From positions 5,400,015-5,464,014 of the forward strand of contig CM060850.1 in NCBI GenBank assembly GCA_030737835.1: a DNA stretch of 64,000 nucleotides, in the 5' to 3' direction. Position 1 is the stretch's first letter. The number at the start of each line of letters is the position of its first letter. Source of the stretch: Acorus gramineus. Taxonomy: Eukaryota; Streptophyta; Magnoliopsida; Acorales; Acoraceae. The notes below the pieces were generated by a model. It ran no database searches. It saw nothing but the letters and a program-made list of their open reading frames with translations, and had not been told where the DNA came from. Shown piece after piece: positions 11,289 to 21,674 of the stretch. Made by a program: the position numbers and the translations under genes.

Positions 11289-12577
11289 GAGGCTGTGTTT
11301 GGTTGGGCTGAAATTCAGCACTTATTCCACTTAAAGCAGAAAATAAGTGATAAGGCTGTTTGGTTGAGTGTCTTATAAACACTGATAAACTCCTTCATTC
11401 AGTAAAAATAACCCGTAAACATTCAGCAAATATAGTTCACTTATGTTTTCGACTCTCGCATTCAACGTTTTCGTTCTCCACGTGAAAAGAACTCACTACC
11501 GCTGCACATCTAAACTATTTACAAAGCTATTTAAACTAAACTTTACCTTAGCATCGTCTCTCTCCTCTTCAACAACTCTGCTTGTTGAGCCAAAGAAACT
11601 CCTTCCAAACACAGTTCATCTCCATCGACTGTGACCAACCCCACCCGAGCTAGCTCCTCACGAAATCGACCACCACCAGATCTCCTCTCCCTCCCATTTC
11701 AATCTCTGAAACCCTAGGACGTCTGACCGATTTTTTGCCGGTTTGACCACCACCTTCATCGGAGATTGGTTCATCTTCACCCGGAGACCATAACTTGCTC
11801 TTTGATGTATTTGTTTCTGTTACATAACAATTATGGTATTTGATAGGCTTCATTTGAGTTTAATTTATAGTCCGACCTGACAATGATCAGGCTGAGATGA
11901 ATACAACATGAGAGGAGATTGCTAATCTCCTTTACAGTAAGAGATGATTATTTTTGTTCCAATGTCAATATTTATGTACATATGAAACCAATTTTATTCT
12001 GGTTTTTTTTTTATGAATTGGGAAATGATGTAACATTATTAGGGTTTTATTGTATAATGAAATGATTTACAGCTATATGAATAGTACTATTGGATTTTTG
12101 TTTGTGAAATATTCAATAGTTCCCATGTTTGGAAAGATTGTAATCTCCAGATTTTTGAGAAAATGTTCATGTACTGTGCATTGTTACTACTGTTCTTCAC
12201 AATGATATTTCAATCATAATTATGGATTAATCTAGGCTTCTATGTGGCATTCCATTGTTCACCATACAAAGTGGGACATATATTTCATGGAACAAATCTA
12301 TATTTTTGAAATAGTTCAAAATTAAGCACGTTTTCAAATATCCAACCAAATATCAAAATAACATTCAGCACTTATAAAATGGACCAAAATACCCTCCTAA
12401 TAAGCACATATATTCAGTGGTCAACCAAACACACTTATCTAAATAACTGGATAATATTTTCTGCTGAACCAAACATTTTTTTTTTTGAACTTCTAAAGAT
12501 TATCAGCATAACTTCTTTATGTATTTATTAATCAATACTTAAAATCCGCATTCCGCCGCTACCAAACGCTACCTAAC
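11289..12577. mobile_element. hAT-like element with gene-like cargo
   Basis: A perfect 8-bp duplication, TATTCAAT, lies at 11281-11288 and 12578-12585. Ends: GAGGCTGTGTTTGGTTG and, in reverse complement, GTTAGGTAGCGTTTGGT. The inner 11450-11860 is distinctly GC-richer than the rest and reads like a plant gene leader (CTCTCCCTCCC, TCTGAAACCCTAG), suggesting a captured gene piece. No transposase was recognised. Confidence 0.8.
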
Positions 12578-13385
12578 TATTCAATTGAGGCTGCGGTTGG
12601 CAAAAGTATAAACATCTGTTGTTAATCAATAGCGGCAGTGGCACTTAATGCAAGTGTCGTCAATTTGTGAGGTTGATAAAGGTTACGATATATAGTGGCA
12701 CAATAATCATCTATTAATGACTCATTTGTTTCTGCCCCTAAAGAATAAAAAAGTGCAGTCAAAAGACATAGACATTTCAAATGTTTATTATGGCAATTTT
12801 TGCCTCTATAAAAGTGAAGAAAACTACCACTATAAATCTATTAAATATGTTTTTACTGTATTTTTCTTTGCAACTAAAATTTTAAAAGTTTTCATCACTT
12901 ACTAGTACTATAATCATTTGATTTAAGTTTTGCTGTGACAAATCGTTCAATTTTATGAAAGAATTTAATTGATTTCCTATAACATTAAAATAGAAAATAA
13001 TAAACTGATATTCTGCTAATCCACAAATTAAATGAGCATAACAAATGAACATTAATTATTTAAAAATAACAAAATTAACTGAACACTTCCTATTTACATA
13101 ATCCAGAAATCAACTAAAAGAAATCACTTTAAAGAGGAACAATATTTTTATCCTTCTTTCTTCATACCTACATTGGTGGAAGAAATATGTTTGTCAAATT
13201 ATGGTGTGGATGTAGGATTGGGCTCGACAAACAAGGAAACATTCTCGGATCCGATAGCAAGTCATTGTATGACTTGGCTATAAAACAATGAAATCACTGA
13301 AGATGGATCACATAAATACTTTGACAATCTCTCAAGATGTTCAAATCTCTCTACGTGCAAGCTAAAAAAAATGATAAAAATAATA

Positions 13386-14830
13386 TTATCTGTTTAGGAA
13401 AATTAAATTAATGTTTATATTTGAATTTACATGGGTCAATAGCCAAGCAACACTCCCTCCAGCAGCATCTTCAACGGTCCTAAAACTACCAAATGACCTG
13501 GGTAAATGCTCTTGTCGTGCTTTGGGCACTCTAATACTCACTTCCCTGTGCCCAGGCCCCAATTCTGTATGTGGATTTTTGTTGATATAAATTCCTTGTG
13601 CTACAATAAGATTAGGTGTCTTGGGATTCAACAACATGACTTCACTTGTGGCCTGTACATGAAAATTATGAGGTTACTCTATGGGAAACAATATATTTGA
13701 AAAAGGAAAAGTCTACTTTTGATAATCTTGTTATATAGATGATGTGCGCTGAGGATTGTTGGCGCTACGCAGGGTCGGACGAGGGTCGAGCTCCCCGCAG
13801 AGCTCACGGGGATTTCATTGATAGTGGATTGATCTCTGGTGTGCTCCGTGGACGTAGGCAAGATTTGCCGAACCACGTAAATTTTTGTGTCTTTGCTTCA
13901 ATTTATTTGTTTATCTCTTTTGATTGATTGCATCCCAAGATCCGAAATCGTAACAAATCTAGCATTCCTTAACAGTAGCAACTTGGTGATTCATATTATT
14001 CCTTGTCATAGTATTCATCTGCCCTTGCAATTGAGTAAACATCTACATCATCATTTGCATCTAATCTTTAATCACGTGTAACTCTTCGTTGTTCTTTCTT
14101 ATGACCTCTGTCTCGACCCAACCCACTACTTTGGTATATATATATGTCATCCTTTAAAGTGTTGTTAAGTTTGGCTTCTGGGTGCTGAGATAATTTGTTG
14201 TTATGTTCAGCCGAAGCAGACCAATGAATGTATATGTAAGTTAAACAGTATAAAATTGATAACATATGAAATTGCAATTGAAGGCCCATTAAAAAAAATA
14301 TATATCTGAATTTGATAATATGAAGTACACATACAATAGTCCCTTCACATCCTTTCATAGGTTCTCGGTTTTGTTGTGTATGCGTTAAGACATACAAATC
14401 TGCTTAATTTATTTGTCTCATCTCCTTTTCTTCTATTACATTATCCTCATATAATGAAAAATAGAATAATGTATATAAGACAGATCAATTAAGTTTCATA
14501 TGAAAATAAGAATACATCTTACTAATAAACAATCATACCTCTTCCTTACAAAACCGTGCAAAACTCTTAGTTATTGCAATTTTACAAAACTCTTAGTTAT
14601 TGAAATTTGAGTTGTGGTATGCTTACTACGATTTTCCTTGTTTCCAATACTACGACTCTTCAATCAAGTTGATCATTTCAATTGTCTCATATTATATCAA
14701 GCTAGTGCTTGGATTATAATTAATTTTAGGAAGGATACCTTCACCTCCACAGAGTTCCAAAATTGAACTAAAACATGCCATTGGTGTGGAAGAACTCGAT
14801 CATCAGCAGTAACTGCCAATTGCTTTTCAT
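13386..14830 (-). pseudogene. Plant En/Spm (Ptta) type transposase relic
   Basis: On the - strand, fragments appear in family order: DDRVLPHQWHVLVQFWNSVE (near 14750-14810), SITKSFARFCKEE (near 14540-14600), LTHTQQNREPMKGCEGTI (near 14340-14390), and the C-terminal piece NPHTELGPGHREVSIRV...LPRSFGSFRTVEDA...VAWLL (13386-13637). These match the layout of plant Ptta/En/Spm transposase-like proteins. Stops and spacers between fragments show it is broken. It may belong with the CACTA-like tip at 9390. Confidence 0.6.
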
Positions 14831-16180
14831 ATTATGTATTGGATTGTAATACTTCTTGTTTCCAATCCTTCCATTTCTTTGCAAGGGAATTTCATCACCC
14901 ACTTTTTCGTCAATTTTGTCATAGGAAGCTCAAATTTACTCTATGCCAGTGTAAAAAAGGTAGAGTGAGAAATACAAGTGAATAAACAACTATCAATGTT
15001 GAAAAATGCTCATGCAACAAATAGAACAAGAAATAATAATTTACCATAACTCGATTCGTACATTTCTCCTCTATGTGCTAATGTATCTAAAAATTGACTC
15101 AAAACAAAACCCTCTTCATCAATGGACTGCCCTAACTCATTCAGAGGTAATGTAATGATTAGAGCATATAGGGATTGGGATCACAGAACTTAAATTAATA
15201 TTATCATGATGGTTTCTCCATCTAAGACTAAAAAAAATGCTACAAATAGCTAGAATATCTCTTAAATGTCACCCTCCTTGAGTTACTTTTTTAGACTCCG
15301 AGAGGTATATGTATTTATATTAAAAATATGTATAGCAATAAATGTATTTTTATATCACCGATACAAATGTATCTATCACATGCTTATTAAAGAGAAAGTG
15401 AACTAGTTTTCATTTTCTTTTTTTACCCTCTCATAAATTGTAATCACTTATATCTTTTACATTTTAAATTGAAGTTTTTAATTCGTATTTAGATATATAA
15501 TAAATATTTTTTAAATATTTCAAAATCAGATTTAAAAATTGTATCAATATATTCATACCTCACTAATTCACTTAGCCTATGTTAGAGGCTTTAAGCAACC
15601 CCAAGGGATTTTCTAAGGCAATGGGCACTTTGAAAAGAATTCAAAGGGGTGGAGGGACACTCTTTTAAGGGACTCAGGATTGTTTGAATGATTGGATGCC
15701 TCCTTCAACTAAGGAGTCATTCTCAAAATCTAGTTTCGTAATTATGGTCTAAAAGGATAATTCTTTCTATTAGGAATTTAGTTTTGATAGATTCCATGTA
15801 AGGAAAAATTTGACTTTGAATGTCCACGAATAAACACGGGAATAGAGATCGTAATTTTCCTGAATGTTCTAACAAAATGAGAATGAACGTCAAACTATAG
15901 CCCTTAGCGTTTGATGATTTGATAAATTGAAAACACCAGGAGCACTGAAGCATAACCTCCGGTTTCCACTGGCCCTTAGAGACCAACACGCTCACCAAAT
16001 ATCCAAGAGTTTCATACACCCATATTCATATATGTAGTCAATGTAATTTATATATCATGACTTTAATAATTTGACTTCAAGTTTTAGGTATGTAACGCTT
16101 TATCTTTTTCTAACCACCATACAAGGGAAAGCTTTTGACAAAGGATAGGTGTGCTCGGAGGTGAGGGTCACCACTTAGTC
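14831..16180. other. Intergenic, nothing recognised
   Basis: AT-rich DNA without a supported gene. A 98-codon open frame at 15723-16019 (- strand) resembles nothing known to me. Confidence 0.5.
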
Positions 16181-16189
16181 CGAAGTCCA

Positions 16190-16790
16190 AAAGCTCGACC
16201 CGCCTAGCCTATTTTGTTGGAGGGCCAGGCCCAAGCCTGAATCTAAAACCATTGGTCCGCCCACATGCCCGACCCGTGGGAGGCCACACAGCGGGGGGGG
16301 GGGGGGGGGTACACATTTTCAAGGGGCCCCCTTCCCCAATTTATTATGTAAATGGGGGGGGGGGGAGACACTTGTCCTCTCACATAAAAAGATAAAAAGA
16401 GGAGGGTTGGTCCCCCCTCTACTACTACAGCAAGGGGGACCACGTGCCCCCCATGTGAGGGGGTAGGTGTCCCCCCTCCCCTGCCATGTGGTAGGGGGAG
16501 AGGGGACACTTACGTCCATTTGATTGGAGGGGCCATCCACTGTTCTTAAAAAAAAGAATAATTTTTTTTGGGCTCTATTAGGCCCGCCTGTGGCTTGAAG
16601 CCCGGGCTCGGCTCAACAAGCCCGTCCAGGCCTAGGCCCGTGGGTAGGGCTTGGGCCTATCTTTCTAGCCCCGGCTGGCCCAGCTCGGGGCCGTTGGCCA
16701 GACAGGCCCGGGCTTGTGCCCAGGGTTGGGCCTGGGCCTAGTTTTCATGAGTTGGGTAAGCCTAGCATGGCCCGTTTTCGATGCCTACTT
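16190..16790. repeat. GC-rich repeat zone with poly-G tracts and GGGCCC-type motifs
   Basis: There are 17 consecutive G at 16293-16309 and 12 G at 16354-16365. About 16190-16260 and 16570-16760 are dense in AGGCCC, CCGGGC and GGGCCTGGGC variants. Such text is typical of subterminal regions of plant hAT elements. Open frames through it are compositional artefacts. Confidence 0.6.
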
Positions 16791-16849
16791 GGTGGGTGGC
16801 AAACCAAGACCCTCATAGTGTCCTTTGCGGGATGAATTGATGTCGCACC

Positions 16850-17345
16850 TGATTTTGCTATGCCCTCTAGTACATGAGGTTTGGAGTAGTTGGGAATGCA
16901 ATGGGTATGGAGTTTTCTTTCTTGTCTATCGATGATATGTGGATGGAGGGGAAGCGATTTCGTGGTCGAGGTGATAGGAGCTAGCGTGGTAAAGTGTTTC
17001 AATGTCTTGTCCCAGCAGTGGTATAGTTGATTTGGAGAGAACATAACTCTGCTGTCAGGGGGAGCACATCGTACATGCAGAACATTCATGAATTGACTTT
17101 GTATTGCATACTAGATTTCGTTGCGTGGGAGTGAGCTTGGTTTCCCTCACAAATGGGCATCTTTGTATTCAGGAATAGAGGGTTTTGAGGCTTGGGGATT
17201 GTTCCGTAGATCCCTCTTCTACCTTGATGACATCCTTTTTATTTTTTGTTTCCTTTGTTTATTTTTGCATTATATCATTGAACTTGATCCTTTGCATAAC
17301 AGAAAGGTGACAGCCTACCGTTTTTATCAAAAAAAAAAAAAAACA
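16850..17345 (+). pseudogene. L1-type LINE 3' relic with poly-A
   Basis: On the + strand around 16985-17100, KVFQCLVPAVV, then LIWREHN, GSTSYMQ and ELTLYCI match the region after the zinc-finger domain of plant L1 ORF2 (canonical LIWRERN). It ends in a 15-A run at 17329-17343. In-frame stops are present. It differs in sequence from the LINE copies at 49.6 and 58 kb. Confidence 0.6.
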
Positions 17346-17504
17346 CTATAGAGAGAGAATTAAAACCCTAAGCTTTAAAATCCATCTAGAAATTTATCTT
17401 ACATAAAACTCTAATAAACAGTATATTCACATCCATTCATGCATTGTTTGCCCCTGACAAAGACATTTATTTTCCTTTTAAATAAAGTAGAACAAAAGGA
17501 GCAC

Positions 17505-17700
17505 TACACACTATGTCCATTGCTTCGTCTGTAATCTCATACACCATGATAGTGAATATATACCACTGTATGGTAGTGTCTATACTGCAGTATCGTAACG
17601 TAGAGGTAGCGCTCTATCATAGTGTATTTATGGAGCTGAATTTTTATTTGATTTTTTCAAAGAAAAAATATATTAGTATATCTTAGTATATATTTTAATT
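17505..17700. repeat. Dispersed hairpin-rich repeat, family D copy
   Basis: CATACACCATGATAGTG, CAGTATCGTAACGTAGAGG and TATCATAGTGTAT, followed by ATTAGTATATCTTAGTATAT. The same motif order recurs near 21424, 24540, 34890, 54960, 62870 and 63240. AT-rich, with short inverted pairs of CACTATGATA and TATCATAGTG. Confidence 0.5.
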
Positions 17701-17745
17701 TGTATAACGACCCAGATGGGATTGTTTCCATTAGACTATGACAAC

Positions 17746-18308
17746 TAGGGGGGCAACTTTGCAGGGTTAAAACAGATCCAAACTGATTTTTTTTTAGTTT
17801 GGGTCAATGATTTTTTTGTTTGGTTTGGGTATGGATTAAAAACCTAATAAACCGATCAACTTTGGTTTGGGTTTAATTTCACTTAAAAAATCGAATAAAC
17901 CGAACCGAATTAAATTTAAATCCATGATTATTCCTAATCAATATTGATTTAGATCATTTTTTATATTATACTATTAATATTCATAAAAAATGACACAAAT
18001 TTATACCATTAATGCTAACCCATTTTTTGAATTTTTGTGTAAAGTTGTAAACCAACCCCCTAAAAAAAAAATCTAATCAACCCAAATTGATAGGAAGTAA
18101 AAAAAAATAAAAAATTGATATATACATAGATATATGTTTATGTTTTAACAATTCGGTTCCATTCGATTTAGTTCGGGTTAATCAAACAATTTCAGTTCCA
18201 TTTTTGGGTTTTTGGTTCAATTTTCAGTTTAGATGCTATTATACTTTGGTTCAATTTGCAATTTGTATTTGTAATAATCTAAACCAAACCGATGGAATTG
18301 CACCCCTA
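17746..18308. mobile_element. hAT-like non-autonomous element (563 bp)
   Basis: Flanks ATGACAAC (17738-17745) and ATGACAGC (18309-18316) match at 7 of 8. Ends: TAGGGGGGCAACTTTGC and, in reverse complement, TAGGGGTGCAATTCCATC. Subterminal GGTTTGGGTT, AACCGAACCGAA and CAATTCGGTTC repeats are typical of hAT. No coding capacity. Confidence 0.85.
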
Positions 18309-18469
18309 ATGACAGCTATTTGCAATTGGATCTTCAGCAGAGTTTTTTAGTGTTCCCATCAGGCTCATTCACCAAAAAAAAAACATTCAACCTGTGATAG
18401 AAAATTTGCGAAGGATTATATTTCATTGGTTCTTGAGGGAACACATAGAGGGGATCACCAACACAGAGA

Positions 18470-18950
18470 AGGGAGTTGTTTCAGTGAATGTGTAAGATGG
18501 GGGAATCGTATGCTAACATTAGTGATGAAGATAAAGCCCAAGCTGAAGAACTATATATAGGCCAACTTCCATTGTTGGTTACGTGATCGGGAAAATGTCA
18601 GTCTATAGACCTTTCCTAGAGTTCCTCAAGAAACTGTGGAGGCCCAAAGGTGACTGAGTTCTAGCTACTGCTGAAGACATGACAGAGAATATGATAGGAA
18701 AGGTGACAAATATGATAGGGATCGCCCTCTTCCTTGACACCACAACCACATTACGGACTCGCATCTCTTATGTCAGTGTGTGCATAAAGTGCTTTTGGTT
18801 GCTGTCTTATGGAATATATGGCGAGCAAGGAGTAGAAGGGGTCTGCGGTCTACTCTCTCTGCTTTCGAAGTTTGTAATTCAAATTCAGAAATGAAATCGA
18901 GTAGCAAATATTTACCTTCCTTTTCAAGAAAAAAAAAATGAAAGAATAGA
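18470..18950 (+). pseudogene. L1-type LINE relic (ORF1 piece joined to 3' end)
   Basis: GKMSVYRPFLEFLKKLWRPKG (near 18590-18650) resembles the DUF4283-type region of L1 ORF1. At 18866-18945, TTTGTAATTCAAATTCAGAA, TGAAATCGAGTAGCAAA and an A-rich tail match the 3' ends of the LINE copies at 49.9 and 57.7 kb, so an internal deletion is likely. Confidence 0.55.
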
Positions 18951-19018
18951 TGGGTCTTTTGGGCACAAAAACCATCTCCAAATGCTGTGGCAAGCTGAGC
19001 TTCTGCTTACGCGCAGGA

Positions 19019-19068
19019 GTGCATTCTATATATCAGACTGGGTTCGCATTCTATATATCAGACTGGGT
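19019..19068. repeat. Two direct 25-bp repeats
   Basis: GCATTCTATATATCAGACTG followed by GGTTC occurs twice back to back. The surrounding 18.95-19.40 kb may belong to a retroelement relic, but no domain is recognisable. Confidence 0.7.
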
Positions 19069-20562
19069 TCTTATACTCTGCCTACATCAATAAGCAGGAG
19101 GGTAGGCTTTGTGATTATGAATACAGGGTGGCCTTGGGCAAACCCTCTGAAGGCTGAAGCTAAGGTAGCCAGATTGGGTACAGATGCAGGCAATACTTGC
19201 ACGGGTGCAAGAGATCAAGGACCGAGGAGCGACTAATCAGGCGATCAAAGTGCCTAGAGAGTTTGTGCCCAGACTGGAGGCGTTAGCCAAACAAGGTCGT
19301 TCGACTCGGGATATAGTTATCACGAAATACTTATGGGATAACCGTATTCATAGATTACTAGTTCCTATGTAAATAGTACACTTGGGAGTATGTTATTTTG
19401 TTATTGTAGACTCTCATTTTGTATAAAGATTATAAAATAGTTGTACTGCTTTGGTAACAGACCTTCTTTACCAATGATGGAGGGTTTGGGGATTAGGTGG
19501 TAATATGGTATGAGTTGAGGGGGATGCAAAATGGGTAAAACTTTAGGTGGCACAAGGATGAAGTCAGAAAAACCAAGGTGACTAAATTGGTGGTGCATGC
19601 ATGCATGTGGAAGATTTGGCGGAATCAAACTGATGCTATATGTGGGACATGTTTTGTTCGAGCTTGAAAAATTAAAAGCAGATATATTATAGAGGTGCAT
19701 GAGATCAAGCTTTCTCGGAGGGGGTTAGATATCTCTTCTACGGAGCAGGCGAGTGTTTCTTTTATTTAGTTATTTTTTTATTTGCACTCTTATTTTGTTT
19801 TCTTTCTCTTTTCTTCTCACCTCCCTCATAAATGCACTACAATTTTCAGTAATGAAATCGCGATAATAATTCTATCTTTCGCTCAAAAAGAAAAAAAAAA
19901 CACAAAATCAAAATATTGAAAAGGATAAATTCCAGATACAACTATACCTACCCGCATAAAACAACATACTACAATATTAATTAATTTATTTAAAAGACAC
20001 GAGGCGCAACAGAGTGTATCATATCAGCACCCAAAGCAGAAGGAACTTGAAAATGAGAACGTAAAACGTATTTTGGGTTTGATCGAGTGTAAATAAAAGA
20101 CAGTTGAGACAGTTGAGGTAAAACCTGGGCCTTCGTGTGAGTTGTTTAAACCCAGTCCACTATTCCTAATTATACAAGTGCATGGTCTTGAAGGGCTGTT
20201 GACATCATCAGGTCACGAATTTTTGTTCCTTTTGAATCATTGTTAAGTTTTCTGTCTTAGCTGAAGACGTACGGTTAAGGAAATAAACATAAAGTCATAC
20301 CAATTGTGCTCATTAGTGTTCCCACTTCTTATCAACAGATTGCAATCCTTGTATAGTAAGTGATTGGTAACACTTTATCTTTGATTTAAGGTGACTGTCC
20401 TGTACCGCCGGCAGACTGGAAGGAGGCTTTCTCTTCTTTTTTTTTCTATTGTCAACCCTACAGGCTAGTTTGTCATCAGGGGATAAAAAGTGGTGAGATA
20501 AGAGATAATTATGAAGATAAGTTAAAGGAAAAAAATTTATCACGTTTGATATAAAAAAAATA

Positions 20563-20905
20563 ATATTTTGAAAAGCGCTAGGTGCTAGTCGAACAATTAA
20601 GAAGGGGCTAAAGATTAATCGACTAGGCAGAGATGAATACATACGAATATTACATATATAATAATTTTATACTACAAAATAATAGCAAAGTAATTTCAAA
20701 ATAAAAAATTAATAATATAAATATAGTCAGGATAGTATAAAAAATTAATTAATAGATATATAAAATATAAGGTACCTTCATAGCTTAATAGTTAACTAGT
20801 GATTAATAAAAAAAACGAATAAGCGTTAAACGTTACGGGTTGGGACTGCCTAGGCCTAGGGGGGGGATTAATCGAGGCCTAAGCGAGATTTTTAGAACAG
20901 TCGTT
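20563..20905. mobile_element. MITE-like element with GCCTAGGC-type ends
   Basis: The left side carries GAAAAGCGCTAGGTGCTAGTC and the right side GCCTAGGCCTAGG, ATTAATCGAGGCCTAAGCGAG and TTTTTAGAACAG. This matches a common plant MITE whose ends show AGGCGCTAGGC motifs. Exact borders are unresolved. Confidence 0.4.
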
Positions 20906-21419
20906 TTGATTTTAAAATAAAATTAGGGGTTTTTTGTTTCACTTAAGATAGTAATAACATTTAACCCCATTTTTTATCACAATATTGACAAATATGAATA
21001 TAGATAAAATTGATTGATTTTTTATTACTTAAAATCGGAACAACTTATCCTCAAACCGTTAATCTCTTGCCAAACTAGTGCGTATGGGTCTAATGCCCAG
21101 GTTGGATTATCAGCCATCCTCATTATATAAGATCCTTAGTGGACTGCAAAATGTCTAATATATAATCATGGATAATTTTACTACTAAGGAAAGTTTTGGG
21201 CCAACATCAGTTTACAATGGATTGTGAACCAAAATCCACACTTGGAGCCCGTGTACACGTTTTTCCACCTCCATAAAACAGGTTTTAAACCCAGATGGAA
21301 AAAACGATATGTTCGATCTTGTTTTTAAAATCATACACTCTTTTAATGAAATGCATGTTGCCACATAAGAAGAAACATATACAATAGCATATTTTTTCCA
21401 CTTTGAAAAAATAAAATAA

Positions 21420-21545
21420 AAAATCAATGTCATACACTATGATAAAATCTCATATGCTATGATAGTACAATACGCATTATATATTAAACTATCATAGTGT
21501 ATGAAACTGCATGTCAGACTACAAAATAGACTGAGCATACCAATG
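21420..21545. repeat. Dispersed family D copy
   Basis: TCATACACTATGATAAAATC, TATGCTATGATAGTAC, CTATCATAGTGTATGAAA and AAATAGACTGAGCATA. Strong short inverted repeats flank the middle. It lies just downstream of the RSS3-like stop codon. Confidence 0.5.
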
Positions 21546-21674
21546 CTCAACCAAGATTTACTATTCAAAGCCATTACAATTGAAACTTAGAAATAGATAT
21601 TATGTTAGCAATTCAAATACATGGTGCACACAAACACCCACACTGCCCAACATTCACATTTTTATCATTCTTCT

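Noticed and set aside
16243..16540. Two Pro/Gly-rich open frames
   Set aside because: They come from poly-G and GGGCCC repeat composition.
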